Below are positions 24,518 to 34,600 of a stretch of 64,000 nt of DNA, in pieces. The translations under genes were made by a program, and so were the position numbers. The notes beneath the pieces are model-generated. The model was not told where the DNA came from. It was given only the letters and a program-made list of their open reading frames with translations, and did not search any database. The stretch lies in the NCBI RefSeq assembly GCF_947581785.1, contig NZ_CANPVO010000023.1, positions 1-64,000 of the forward strand. The letters run 5' to 3'. Source of the stretch: Candidatus Palauibacter polyketidifaciens. GTDB lineage: Bacteria > Gemmatimonadota > Gemmatimonadetes > Palauibacterales > Palauibacteraceae. Position 1 is the stretch's first letter; every line of letters begins with the position of its first letter.

Positions 24518-25777
24518 TCAGCCCGTCGTGCGGGCCAGGGCTTCGACGAAGCGGTCGACCTGCTCCGTCGTGTTGTAGATGTGCGTGGAGATGCGGATCG
24601 CGTTGTGGCCGTCCCGCTGGTGTTCGTCGATGTGGGACGAGATGCTCGCCTCGATCGCTCCCACTGCGGCCACCGCGTCGAGATCTTCCTTCTCGAAGAT
24701 CGTCGACCCGGGCGCGCTCCGATCGCGCGCGCCGCTGAGGAGCGTGACGCCGCTCATCTCGCCGAGACGAGACTTGAGATGATCCGAGAGAAAGCGACAC
24801 CGGGCCTCCACGGCCTCGAGTCCGAGTGTCGCGACGAAATCGACCGCCGTCCCGATCGCGGCGCGCACCGGAAACGCCGCGGTGCCCGGGGGATCGAACT
24901 GTGGCTGCTCCGCGGTGGCGTCGGGCGCGAAAGCCGTCCGGATGCGGTCGCGCGCATCGCGCCGCACGAAGAGGAAACCGGTCCCCGCCGGAGCCAGCAT
25001 CCACTTGTGCAGGCTCACGCTGTACGCGTCGCAGCCCAGGGAGGTCAGGTCGACGGGGAACTGGCCCACCGCCTGCGCGCCGTCCACCAGGCTCACGAGT
25101 CCCCGCTCGCGCGCGAGACGGCAGATCGCTTCCACCGGATAGAGGTGCCCGCCGCGAGTCACGTGACAGAAGGCCACCGCCCGCGTCCGCGGCGTGATCG
25201 CGTCCTCGAACCGGGAGAGGACCTCCTCCTCCGGGGGCAGGGGACTGGGGATGAAGACCTCGTTCACCCGAACGTCTTCCCGCACCCGCCGGAACTCCCA
25301 CGGCCGACGGCCCGCCGGATGTTCCTGGCTCGTGATCAGGACCTCATCGCCGGCGCTCAGCGCGACCCCGATGCTCTGGAGATGGAGCGCCTCCGACGCG
25401 TTTCGCGTGAGCGTGAGTTCGTCCGGCTGCACCGAGAACAACTCCGCGAGTCCGGGCACGACGTGTTCCGCGATCCGGGCGCTCAGCTCCGAGCGGCCCC
25501 GGGCGGGCAGTTCGGCCATGGCCCGATATCCCGCGGCGACCGCATCGACGACCTGTCCCGGCGGCATGCCGATGCTCGCGTTGTTCAGGTAGGCCGTGCC
25601 GGGCTCGACGAGGAAGTTCGCGCGCACGTCGTCCCAGTCCGCGTCGCCCGTCCCGGCCGGGGGCCGGAGCGGCGGGAGTTCCGCCGCTGACGCGTCCCCC
25701 TCCCGGGCGGTGCAGGCGGGAAGGCCGAGGGCGGCGGCGCCGGTCGCCCCGAGGCGGAGCCACTCCCTCCGGTCCAT
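24518..25777 (-). CDS. Tat-exported class V aminotransferase/epimerase-like PLP enzyme
   Basis: A 419-residue fold-type I PLP enzyme of the class V (isopenicillin-N epimerase/cysteine desulfurase-like) group. The PLP Lys is in SVSLHKWMLAP, the PLP-contacting Asp in LVDGAQAVG, and TLTRNASEALHL is the phosphate loop region. The N-terminus MDRREWLRLGATGAAALGLPAC combines a twin-arginine motif with a lipobox (positions 25712-25777), so it would be exported folded with its cofactor and lipid-anchored. Starts at 25825 or 25816 are possible but would place extra residues before the Tat motif. It is likely co-transcribed with the NIPSNAP lipoprotein. Confidence 0.82.
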   Translation of the reverse strand: MDRREWLRLGATGAAALGLPACTAREGDASAAELPPLRPPAGTGDADWDDVRANFLVEPGTAYLNNASIGMPPGQVVDAVAAGYRAMAELPARGRSELSARIAEHVVPGLAELFSVQPDELTLTRNASEALHLQSIGVALSAGDEVLITSQEHPAGRRPWEFRRVREDVRVNEVFIPSPLPPEEEVLSRFEDAITPRTRAVAFCHVTRGGHLYPVEAICRLARERGLVSLVDGAQAVGQFPVDLTSLGCDAYSVSLHKWMLAPAGTGFLFVRRDARDRIRTAFAPDATAEQPQFDPPGTAAFPVRAAIGTAVDFVATLGLEAVEARCRFLSDHLKSRLGEMSGVTLLSGARDRSAPGSTIFEKEDLDAVAAVGAIEASISSHIDEHQRDGHNAIRISTHIYNTTEQVDRFVEALARTTG

Positions 25778-25812
25778 CAGGCCGTAGCGATCGTCTCCGG
25801 TCCGCGCACCAG

Positions 25813-26307
25813 TCATGGACAGCACGCGGAACTGCGCGTGAAGGACATCGAGTTTCCGCTGGGAAAGCGCAGCGTCAATGCGTCGCCGTCGATCTCGACC
25901 CCGGTCGGTTCGAGCGGTCCGTCCCCGTCCCGCGCGGTCATCGCAAGCGGGCTCGCCGGAAGTCCCGCCATCGTGCGCCCGTAGGAAAGGTGGTGGAGGT
26001 GCTCGAAGGTGAGCGTCTCTCCGTCGAAGGTGTAGCGTCCGCCCTCACCGGACCCGCGCCTCGGCTCGTCGCCATCCATGACGAAGAAGAGGACCTGCCA
26101 CTCGCCGTTGGTGAAGATGATGCGCCCGCGCACGGGATGCCGGTCGCCGCTCGAAAGGACGTATTCGTTCGCGGCCCAGGCGCCCGCGAGGGCATCGGCT
26201 CGAGGTGGCGGCGGCTCGGCGTCGGATGGCGGGGAGCCGGAGGGACTCCCGGCCAGCGCGGCCAGGCAGAGCGAGGAGGCAAGGAGAATAAGGGGCGGTG
26301 TGGACAT
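25813..26307 (-). CDS. secreted lipocalin-like protein
   Basis: A 164-residue protein with a signal peptide (TPPLILLASSLCLAALAGS) and a Pro-rich linker. The mature domain has the strand order GAWAANEYVL, GRIIFTNGEWQVLFFVMDG, GGRYTFDGETLTFEHLHHL and DALTLRFPSGNSMSFTR, which resembles short lipocalin-like beta barrels. The Cys-Cys near the C-terminus is unusual. It lies upstream of the aminotransferase on the same strand, with a 35-bp gap, and may share its transcript. Function unknown. Confidence 0.65.
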   Translation of the reverse strand: MSTPPLILLASSLCLAALAGSPSGSPPSDAEPPPPRADALAGAWAANEYVLSSGDRHPVRGRIIFTNGEWQVLFFVMDGDEPRRGSGEGGRYTFDGETLTFEHLHHLSYGRTMAGLPASPLAMTARDGDGPLEPTGVEIDGDALTLRFPSGNSMSFTRSSACCP

Positions 26308-26485
26308 GAGCTGCGTCTCCGGGTCGCCGGGGATCGTTCGCCCCGCAACGTGACGCGGCCCGCGGCGAGCGACAAGCGGCGGCCCGCGGCCACGGACCGC
26401 CGGGGTCGCCGGGTCTTCGCGATCCGCGTACCGTGAGATCGTCCGCCCGAAGTCGATGGGCGCAACCGAATCGAGAGGTCGAGCG

Positions 26486-27394
26486 ATGCGAACAGAACGG
26501 GGAGCGTTGAGCGTGGCCGGTGCATTTCTGACCGTGGCGGTGACGGCGTACGGGGCCGTGCTCGTGGCTCCGGCCGCGGTCGAAGCCCAGGAGGTCGGCC
26601 CACCGAACGGGTCGCTCGTGATCGTGGGCGGCGCCATGCGAAGCCAGGAGATCGCGAACCGGTTCGTGCAGCTGGCCGGCGGGACGGACGCGCGGATCGT
26701 CGTCATCCCCACGGCGGGCGGGGCCGATTCCTACGGGCCGTCGTTCGGCGGTGTGAGACCCTTCCAGGCGGCGGGAGTCGAGCACCTCACGGTTCGCCAC
26801 ACCAACGACCGCGACGAGGCGAACAGCGACGCCTTCGTGGCCGCCATCCGCGAGGCGACCGGCGTCTGGTTCACCGGAGGACGCCAGTGGCGCCTCGTCG
26901 ATTCCTACGCGGGGACGCGGACCGAGGAGGAGTTGTGGGCGCTCCTCGAGCGCGGCGGGGTGATCGGCGGCTCGTCGGCCGGCGCGACGATCCAGGGGTC
27001 GTACCTGGCGCGCGGGGACACCGCGACGAACACGATCATGATGGGGAGTCACGAGGAGGGGTTCGGTTTCGTCCGAAACACGGCGATCGACCAGCACCTC
27101 CTGTATCGAAACCGCCAGTTCGACATGCTGGAGATCATCGAGGCCCGGCCCGAACTCCTCGGCATCGGGATCGACGAGAACACCGCCATCGTCGTGCAGG
27201 GCGACCGCTTCGAGGTCATCGGAGAGTCCTACGTCGTCATCTACGACAACCAGAGCATGCTCGACAGCGGCGGCCTGTTCTACTTCCTCGCGCCGGGCGA
27301 CCAGTACGACATGGCGGAGCGTCAGGCGTACCGTCCGGCCCGCACCCTGGCGCCTCTCGGACGCGTCGAGCGCCGCCCCTGGCCGAACCGCTGA
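26486..27394 (+). CDS. exported cyanophycinase-like S51 peptidase
   Basis: A 302-residue protein of peptidase family S51. The nucleophile Ser lies in IGGSSAGATIQG, with GSLVIVGGAMR at the start, VVIPTAGG, WFTGGRQWRLVD and GIGIDENTAIVV completing the cyanophycinase pattern. A signal peptide (GALSVAGAFLTVAVTAYGAVLVAPAAVEAQ) predicts export. Cyanophycinases hydrolyse Asp-Arg polymer to dipeptides; an exported form would feed on polymer made by others, or act on another beta-linked peptide. AGAGG is 7 bases before the ATG. The MFS gene follows 35 bp later. Confidence 0.85.
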   Translation: MRTERGALSVAGAFLTVAVTAYGAVLVAPAAVEAQEVGPPNGSLVIVGGAMRSQEIANRFVQLAGGTDARIVVIPTAGGADSYGPSFGGVRPFQAAGVEHLTVRHTNDRDEANSDAFVAAIREATGVWFTGGRQWRLVDSYAGTRTEEELWALLERGGVIGGSSAGATIQGSYLARGDTATNTIMMGSHEEGFGFVRNTAIDQHLLYRNRQFDMLEIIEARPELLGIGIDENTAIVVQGDRFEVIGESYVVIYDNQSMLDSGGLFYFLAPGDQYDMAERQAYRPARTLAPLGRVERRPWPNR

Positions 27395-27429
27395 CCCGTC
27401 CCGCCGGAGTCGGCTCCGGAGGGAATCCC

Positions 27430-28680
27430 ATGCGCAGGGGGCTGATCCTCCTCGCACTCATCGCGGCCGGGGAGGCCGTCTTCTTCCTCCCCTTCGTCCT
27501 CGCACGCGTCTTCCGCCCGACGCTGCTCGACGTGTTCGGGATCACGAACCTGGAGCTGGGAACCGCCTTCTCCCTGTACGGCGTGGTGGCGATGGTCGCG
27601 TACTTCGCCGGCGGCCCGCTCGCGGACCGGTTCTCGGCCCGCCGGTTGATGGCGCTGGCGCTCCTCGCCACCGGTCTCGGCGGCATCGTGCTCGCCGGCT
27701 TCCCGCCACCGCGGACGATGAACATCCTGTGGGCCTTCTGGGGGATGACGACGGTCCTCCTCTTCTGGGCGGCGATGATCCGGGCCACCCGCGAGTGGGG
27801 CGGGCAGACGAAACAGGGACGCGCCTACGGCCTCCTCGATGGCGGTCGGGGACTCCTCGCCGCGCTCGTCGCGTCGGTCTCCGTGGCCGTCTTCGCCGCG
27901 CTCCTCCCGGGCGAAGCCTCCTCCGCCACGCCGGAGGAGCGGGCCGCGGCCTTCCGCGGCGTCATCTGGGTCTTCACCGGAATCACGCTGGGCATCGCCG
28001 TCCTCGTGTGGATCCTCGTGCCCGACAGCACGCCCGGCGGGGAGGCGGGCGACCCGGAAAGCTCGCAGAAACTGTCGCTGAGCGGAGTGAAAGCCGCCTG
28101 CCGCATGCCGGCCGTGTGGCTTCAGGCCATCATCGTCGTTTGCGCCTACACGGGGTACAAGGCGACGGACGACTTCTCGCTCCTGTCGCGGGACGCGCTC
28201 GGGTTCGACGACGTCCAGGCCTCCGGGATCGGCACGCTCGCCTTCTGGATCCGTGCCGCGGCAGCCATCGCGGCAGGCTACCTCGGAGATCGGATCGACG
28301 CCTCCCGCGTCATCGTGTGGGGGTTCGCGATTCTCATCGGCGGCTGTCTGCTCATCGCCTCCGGGGTCGTCGTGCCCGGACCCGCCTGGATGCTCATCGC
28401 CACCATCGTCACCGCCAGCGTAGGCATCTACGCGCTTCGCGGCGTCTATTTCGCCCTCCTGGCCGAGGGCGCCGTCCCGCTCGCCTACACCGGGAGCGCG
28501 GCGGGCGTCGTCTCCGTCCTCGGCTTCACCCCCGACGTCTTCATGGGCCCGCTGATGGGCGTCCTCCTCGACAACTCACCGGGCCTCCCCGGGCATCAGC
28601 ACGTCTTCGCGGCCGTCGCCGGCTTCGGCGTCATCGGCCTCCTCGCCGCCCTCATCTTCCGCCGCGTACGACGTACATGA
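27430..28680 (+). CDS. MFS transporter
   Basis: A 416-residue carrier with about 12 hydrophobic segments. The loop between helices 2 and 3 reads GGPLADRFSARRLM, the standard MFS motif, and the second half repeats it as GYLGDRIDASRVIV. A central hydrophilic loop (about residues 195-220) divides the two six-helix halves. Its position directly behind the exported cyanophycinase-like peptidase suggests uptake of a product such as a dipeptide or sugar acid, but the substrate cannot be read from sequence. Confidence 0.85.
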   Translation: MRRGLILLALIAAGEAVFFLPFVLARVFRPTLLDVFGITNLELGTAFSLYGVVAMVAYFAGGPLADRFSARRLMALALLATGLGGIVLAGFPPPRTMNILWAFWGMTTVLLFWAAMIRATREWGGQTKQGRAYGLLDGGRGLLAALVASVSVAVFAALLPGEASSATPEERAAAFRGVIWVFTGITLGIAVLVWILVPDSTPGGEAGDPESSQKLSLSGVKAACRMPAVWLQAIIVVCAYTGYKATDDFSLLSRDALGFDDVQASGIGTLAFWIRAAAAIAAGYLGDRIDASRVIVWGFAILIGGCLLIASGVVVPGPAWMLIATIVTASVGIYALRGVYFALLAEGAVPLAYTGSAAGVVSVLGFTPDVFMGPLMGVLLDNSPGLPGHQHVFAAVAGFGVIGLLAALIFRRVRRT

Positions 28681-28707
28681 TGGCAACCTTCCGGTCGGCC
28701 TCCGGCT

Positions 28708-29286
28708 TCAGCAGCGCTCCCGTCTGAAGTCCGCGGGGCGGCACGTGAAGCCCCACTCACCCCACAGCCCGCTTCCGGCCGCGGACGCGGCGGCCTCCGC
28801 CGCCAGGATCCGGTCTTCGTGACGGCGGTTGGGCGGGATGATGAACGCGAGCGCGTACCCGCTCGCGACCATGTGTTCGTTCAGCATCTCCCCGCCCGGG
28901 AGGAAGAGATAGGCGAGGTCCCGGTCGAAGGTGTCGACCCGGACGGCGTCGTACTCGACTCCAAGCGCCGTGTTCACGGGGGCGACCCGGAGCAGTTCCT
29001 CGCGGGCGCGGGCGCCCCACGGTTCCTGCGCCATCTCCGGGGCGTCGATGGAGAGAATCCGGATTTCACGGCCATCCGCGCAGCGGACGGAATCTCCGTC
29101 GATCACGAAGGACAGGACGCAATCCCCGCTCGGCATGGGGGGCGGCGGGGGCGGGGGCGGCGTCGAATCCGAGCACCGCACTACCGCGAGGGCAGCGATG
29201 ACGACAGCGGCGGCGATGCCGAACCGGCGACCCTCCCGGCGCAGCCCCGCGATCCCGCCCGGGACTACGGGCCGGACCACGGCCAT
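28708..29286 (-). CDS. membrane-anchored thermonuclease-family nuclease
   Basis: A 192-residue SNase/TNase-type nuclease. A hydrophobic N-terminal segment ending in VVRCS could be a membrane anchor or lipobox, followed by a Pro-only spacer. The OB-fold carries IDGDSVRC, REIRILSIDAPE (metal and phosphate binding) and DRDLAYLFL, then LNEHMVASGYAL. I start at ATG 29286, 13 bp after the upstream stop; the ATG at 29352 would overlap the upstream gene by 53 bp. It would cut DNA or RNA outside the cytoplasm for nutrient use. Confidence 0.8.
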   Translation of the reverse strand: MAVVRPVVPGGIAGLRREGRRFGIAAAVVIAALAVVRCSDSTPPPPPPPPMPSGDCVLSFVIDGDSVRCADGREIRILSIDAPEMAQEPWGARAREELLRVAPVNTALGVEYDAVRVDTFDRDLAYLFLPGGEMLNEHMVASGYALAFIIPPNRRHEDRILAAEAAASAAGSGLWGEWGFTCRPADFRRERC

Positions 29287-29299
29287 GGGCCGGATCGGA

Positions 29300-30127
29300 T
29301 CACGGGCCGACCCGGATCGTCCCCACCTCATCGGTCCCCAGGTGGCGGCCATCAGCGTTCACGTACCATCCCCGCAGTCGCGGCAGACGCAGTCCGCCGT
29401 CCCCGGTCAGGCCCTCGAACGTGAGGTACTCGCCATCGTTCGCGCTCTCGTCGTGGTAGAAGCGGCAGCCCAGGAGTTGCGCGGTCGCGGGATCGAAGTA
29501 GAAGTACCACGTGTCGCCGCCGGTATCGGGGTCGTAGGTGACCCGGACCGCGTGGACCTCCCGGTCCATGAAGGTGGTCTCGACGATGTCGGGATCGAGG
29601 TGGGAGCCGGGGTCGGAGATCTTCATCGGAAGACCCGCCAGGAACCCGTAATAGCTGCGCCAGAACATCCCGTCCTCGCGATGGAGGCGCATGCGCTCAC
29701 GGTCCGCGTCCGGGAGGTCCGCCTGTGCGACCCCGTCCACGGTCGCGGCCCAGCCATCGGCCGTCGTCTCGTACGCGATCGAGGACCCGCGATAGCGGCC
29801 CGACAGGGCAAAGTCGCGCTCGTCCGCGCCGAACTCCAGCTCGACGGCGACGCGTTCTCCGCCCTCTCCGTCCGTCCCGACCCACGACATGGAGAGTGAG
29901 CGGCTTCCCCAGATCCCGTCCGGATCGTGGAAGGTCACCGATCTCGCCACGAGTTCCTGTGCGGGGGTGAGATCGGCCTCCGCGACCGAACCGGAGGCGT
30001 CCTCGTCGGCCGGGGGACGAGGGCCGCAGGCGGCGGCGAGCAGGACGAGCCAGAGCCAGGACCCCGCGCGGGAAGCGGGTCGGCGAGCCGGCCGCAACGC
30101 CGGTCGGAACATCCTTGGAGTCTTCAT
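29300..30127 (-). CDS. DUF6503-like lipoprotein
   Basis: A 275-residue lipoprotein: basic N-region, hydrophobic WLWLVLLAAAC with the lipid Cys near residue 34, then a beta-rich domain. Segments ELVARSVTFHDPDGIW, MFWRSYYGFLAGLPMKISD and DTWYFYFDPATAQLLGCRFYHD match my memory of the DUF6503 family, known mostly from Bacteroidota and related secreted proteomes; this match was not checked. Such folds resemble LolA/LolB-like lipid-binding shells. The nuclease gene follows after 13 bp. Confidence 0.65.
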   Translation of the reverse strand: MKTPRMFRPALRPARRPASRAGSWLWLVLLAAACGPRPPADEDASGSVAEADLTPAQELVARSVTFHDPDGIWGSRSLSMSWVGTDGEGGERVAVELEFGADERDFALSGRYRGSSIAYETTADGWAATVDGVAQADLPDADRERMRLHREDGMFWRSYYGFLAGLPMKISDPGSHLDPDIVETTFMDREVHAVRVTYDPDTGGDTWYFYFDPATAQLLGCRFYHDESANDGEYLTFEGLTGDGGLRLPRLRGWYVNADGRHLGTDEVGTIRVGP

Positions 30128-30203
30128 GCCTGATACTAGCAACCCGCGTTGAAACGCCGCTACATTCGGGCGATTCGCCACTTTCCACACTCGGAGGCTT
30201 TCC

Positions 30204-30806
30204 ATGCGGCGTGACAGGATATCGAACAGGTTTCGGGCCACGGCGACCTTGCTGCTCGCGCTGCTCGCCATCGCATGCGCGGGTGACGCGGGGGAGGAAG
30301 CGGCGGACGGCGGCGAGGGCGCAGAGGAGGCCGCGGCGACGGCCGAGACGACCGACTCGCCCGAGATGGCCGGCTCGCCCGAGGGCGTGATCACGGATCT
30401 CCGGGGAATCGCCTTCGTCGACGAACTCGCCGTCGACCTCGATGCGATGGAGGAGACGGAGAGCGGCCTCTTCATTCAGGTGTTGCAGGGGGGGAGCGGG
30501 CCGCCGGCCGGCTACGGCGACGAGATGCATGTGCACTACACGGTCTGGCTGCCGAACGGGAGCAAGGTGGATTCGAGCCACGACCACGACCCGCCCGAGC
30601 CGCTCGAAATGATTCTCGGTTCGACCGCCCTCATCGACGGCTGGGTGGAGGGGGTCACCGGCATGCGCCTGGGCGAGCGCCGCAAGCTCGTGCTGCCGTA
30701 CGATCTCGCCTATGGAACCGAGGGACGGCCACCCGCGATTCCGGCGTACTCGCCGCTCGTGTTCGAGGTCGAACTCGCGGAGCACATTCCCACCGGAGAA
30801 GGCTGA
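30204..30806 (+). CDS. FKBP-type peptidyl-prolyl isomerase lipoprotein
   Basis: A 200-residue exported foldase. A lipobox (LLAIAC) and a Glu/Ala-rich linker (residues 27-60) precede a single FKBP domain: YGDEMHVHYTVWLPNGSKVDSS, MILGSTALIDGWVEGVTGMRLGERRKLVLPYDLAYGTEG, then YSPLVFEVEL. The active-site aromatic positions are kept. It would speed proline isomerisation of exported proteins. GGAGG is 6 bases before the ATG. The FAH gene begins 34 bp later. Confidence 0.88.
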   Translation: MRRDRISNRFRATATLLLALLAIACAGDAGEEAADGGEGAEEAAATAETTDSPEMAGSPEGVITDLRGIAFVDELAVDLDAMEETESGLFIQVLQGGSGPPAGYGDEMHVHYTVWLPNGSKVDSSHDHDPPEPLEMILGSTALIDGWVEGVTGMRLGERRKLVLPYDLAYGTEGRPPAIPAYSPLVFEVELAEHIPTGEG

Positions 30807-30840
30807 TCGTGATCCGGACCGGGGCGATCGGGCCGGGATC

Positions 30841-31698
30841 GTGACCGCGTACATCCGCTATCTCGCGCCGGACGCCACGGGCCACATGGACGCCGCAACC
30901 GCCGGGGACGGCGGCGCCCGCTGGGGGGTCGTGGAGGATGAGGTCCTCGCGGACGGCATCATCGAGGGCAGCATGGTGGAAGAACTGGCGGCGCCTCCTT
31001 TCGGCGGGGAGGTCCGCAACGGGAAGCGGATGCCGCTCGATGAGCTTCATCTCCTTGCGCCGGCGACGCCGTCGAAGGTCATCGCGGTGGGCTTGAACTA
31101 CCGGAGCCACCTCGACAACAGTCCGATCGGGACTCGCCCGCAGCCCACGGAACCCCCCCTGTTCGCCAAGCTGCCGAGTTCGATCGTCGGGCCGGGCGCC
31201 GCGATCGAGATTCCCCCGGACGCGGAAGTCGTCCACGCGGAAGGAGAAGTCGTCGTCGTGATCGGCCAGGTGACGCGTCACATCGGTCCCGAAGAAGCCG
31301 ACGACCACGTCTTCGGCGTGACCGCGGGCAACGACGTGAGCGAGCGCACCTGGCAGCGCGACGACCTGCAATGGCTCAGGGCAAAGGGCAGCGACTCGTT
31401 CGGGCCGCTCGGGCCACGGATCGTGACCGGCACGGCGTGGGATGATCTGCGCCTGCGCACGCGCCTCAACGGCGAGGTCGTGCAGGACGCGCGCACCTCT
31501 GATCTCATCTTCTCCATCCCCGAGATCATCGCCTACGCGAGCCGCTACTTCACGCTGCTTCCCGGCGACGTGATCTATACGGGAACCCCCGGGAAGACTT
31601 CGGCGCTTTCTCCCGGCGACCGGGTGGAGGTGGAGGTGGAGGGCGTCGGCGTGCTGGCGAACGACGTGAAGGTCGAATCACGGAAGGACGGGACATGA
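30841..31698 (+). CDS. cytoplasmic fumarylacetoacetate hydrolase-family enzyme
   Basis: A 285-residue FAH-fold enzyme without a signal peptide. Metal ligands lie in VVHAEGEVVVVIG (E..E) and TAGNDVSERTWQ (Asp); KVIAVGLNYRSHLDN, LFAKLPSSIVGPG and YTGTPGKTSALSPGD are family signatures. This group includes acylpyruvases, oxaloacetate decarboxylases and 2-hydroxyhepta-2,4-dienedioate isomerases; the exact reaction is not evident. The GTG start follows GGGA. Its stop overlaps the ATG of the M14 peptidase gene (ATGA). Confidence 0.88.
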   Translation: MTAYIRYLAPDATGHMDAATAGDGGARWGVVEDEVLADGIIEGSMVEELAAPPFGGEVRNGKRMPLDELHLLAPATPSKVIAVGLNYRSHLDNSPIGTRPQPTEPPLFAKLPSSIVGPGAAIEIPPDAEVVHAEGEVVVVIGQVTRHIGPEEADDHVFGVTAGNDVSERTWQRDDLQWLRAKGSDSFGPLGPRIVTGTAWDDLRLRTRLNGEVVQDARTSDLIFSIPEIIAYASRYFTLLPGDVIYTGTPGKTSALSPGDRVEVEVEGVGVLANDVKVESRKDGT

Positions 31699-34600
31699 TG
31701 AAGCCCCGCACGCGGTCGTTCGGCGGCCTGCGGCAAGACCCTGCGGCGGCGGCGAGAGCCGTGTCCGTCGCTCTTGCGTTGGCGGTCGTGTTCGCCGCGG
31801 CTCCGGGCTCCCGCGGGCTCGCCGCCCAGCAGACGCCGGATCTCGCCACGCTGTTCGAGTTGGGGACGCTCGTGCTCGACGCGAACGGCGACAGCGTGCC
31901 CGATCTCGTGAACGCGGCGCTCGTGCTCGGGGAAGATCCCTCACCGGACGTCCTCGCGGCGGCGGCCGAGATCGCCGCGCGGCTGGGGTTCGAGACGATG
32001 GCGATGGACCTGCCGCTGTCCCGGAACCCGGAGGGCGGGCAGGTCGGGATCGTCGTGGGACGGAGCGGACTCGAAGCCGCCGGCCTGCGTTCGCCGGGCA
32101 TCGACCCCGCCTCCCTCGATTCGGGGGAAGGAGCCGTGGCGGTGCGCGAGGAGGACGGGCGCACGTGGATCCTCGTGGTCGGCGGGGACGACGAAGGGCT
32201 GCAGGCCGCGGCGCGCCTGTTCGCCGGAGTCCTGCCGCATACGCGAACGCTGTCGACGGCGGAGTTGAGCCGCGTCCGGGACGATCTCGCCGAGACGCTG
32301 GAGGCCGGGGGCGTGGCGGACGCTACCGTGCGTCTGACCCAGGCGAGGGTCAGGGCGGGACAGGCGGGCGTGGGACGCGTGATCGCCGAGATCGAGGTGG
32401 ATGAAGCGAATCTGAGCGCCGCCGCAGAACTCCTCCGCGGACTCGCCACGGGCGACGCGGACGCCGACCCCGGCGAGCCGGAAGGGACGGAGGCCGAGCC
32501 CGGCGACGAGTCGACCGACGCGGAGGCGCCCCCGACGCGCCTGGCTTACGCGGGACTCGAGTCGGTGGAGGTGCGGCTGGCGGGCGGCCCCACGATCCGG
32601 ATCGCCGGGCGCGCGGCTCCGGATGCGCCGGGGCCGATCGCGGGCCGGCCGGGCAGCGGCGGCAAGAACGACATGGACCTCTCCAACCTCTACACGTCCG
32701 ACGGGCTGCTTGGCGGAGGGGTGCTTCCGAACCGCGTGGACGCGATGCTCGCGCCCGGCGAGGGAGGCATCGATGGCCTGCCCGACCTGGCGGGGAGGCT
32801 CGGACTCGAATCGACCGGGATCACGGTGCCGCTCGTCGTTCCGGCCTCGTCGATCGAGGGGGCCGCCGCCCGGCCCACGCTCGTCCTCACCGGTGTGGAC
32901 AACGCCCTGACCCGGCAGCTTGCCGACAGCGCAAAGATCGACGCGGGGTCGCTCGCCCCCGGCGAGGGGCTCATCGAGGTGGTGCCGGCGGCCTTCGGGT
33001 CCAAACCGGCCCTCGTCGTCTCCGGCGCGGACGCGGCCGGGGCCGAGCGCGCGCTCGATCAGCTGGCCCGGACGTTCCCGCACCTCGCGGAGCGCGGGGA
33101 CGACCGCCCCACCGTCAACGACGTCGAGCGCGGCCTGTGGGATGCGCTGTCCGGCCACTCGCCCGTGGGCCAGGCGGCGACCGGCCTCTACAAGCTCGGC
33201 CGCATCGCCGGCAAGCTCGCGGACCGGCAGATCGCCCGCGCGGACGTGCTGCTCTCCGTCGAGAAGGCGGACCCCGGCCTTGGGGCGTACGTGCGGGCCC
33301 GGGCGGCGGAAGCGCTGGGCCTCCCCGATGCCGCCGCCGTCGACGTCACGGTCGACGATCGCGACGTCCAGCGGGCGGCCACGATCTTCGCCGACACGCT
33401 CGCGCTGCCGTCGGAAGTCGACCGCTTCCGGGAATTGTTCCGCACCCAGGTCCTCCCGGCGGCCGGATCCGCCGGCTCGGGCGGGCCCATTCGGGTGGAA
33501 GCCCGCCTGAGCGAGCCGCCGGAAATCCGCCGGCAACTGGAGGAGGAGGCCCGGGACGCCCTCATCGAGGCGGGGGCTCCGGCCGACGCGGTTGAGGTCC
33601 GCGTCCTCTCCGCCTTCAAGCAGGGGTACTCGTGGCTCGAGGAGGTCGTGCTTCCGCAACTGGAGGGACGCGACATCGGCGAGATCGTCATCCGCTTCCG
33701 CCGCAACGACCCGCCGGAGGAGTGGCCGCAGCAGGCGATCCACACGCCCGTCCGCTGGCTGCATGAGATCTTCCCCATCGATGAGGTCTTCGCCCGCGAA
33801 CTCGGCCTCGCGCTGGAGCGGATCCGCTTCGAGCAGACGACCGATGGACCGACCTACGAGGTGACGGTCACGGACGCGGGCGGCGCCGAGATCCTGTCGG
33901 ACGACTTCGAGCCGCACCGGGTGATGCGTCCCTACTTCGACCGCTTCCGGGACTACGAGCACGTCCGCGTCACGACGGGGTGGATCCACGCCGCGGCGGG
34001 GGACCGCACGCTCGTCGACGAACGCATCGTTACCGACCCCGAGGCCTTCTGGGACCACTACCAGAGCGTCGTGCTCCCGGCCATCTACGACTACGTGATG
34101 GACCGGCACGACGGGATCCCCGAGGGCGGCAACGCGGACGCGCCCTACTTCGGCGAACTGACCGTCGAACTCGAGATGAGCGAGCCCAACTACCGGCTCG
34201 AAGTCGACAACGAGATCCACGCGCCGATGGACGCCCTCCACGAGGAGATCTACTTCGGCACGATCGAGTTCTTCGATCTCATCGGCCGAAACTCGCGCGG
34301 GCAGGGGCTGACCTTCCCCGGCCGCATCCTCCCGGTGATGCGACCGCGCGGCGACGGCCGGCCGGCGGAACTCCGGGTGAGCTTCACGGGTTTCGCCACC
34401 TCCCGGCCCGCGGTGGTCGTCGCCTTCGAGGATGCGGCGGGCGCGGCGGACACGATGCGGCTCGACATCCCGAAGACCGGCCTCGAGCGCCCGTCCGCGA
34501 GGCTGGCCATCGTCCGCGCCGGCGAGCCGGGGATCGCGCACCTCGGGCTCCGCGTCCGCGTCGACACGGACGCCGACATGCGCGACAGCCTCCTGAACTA

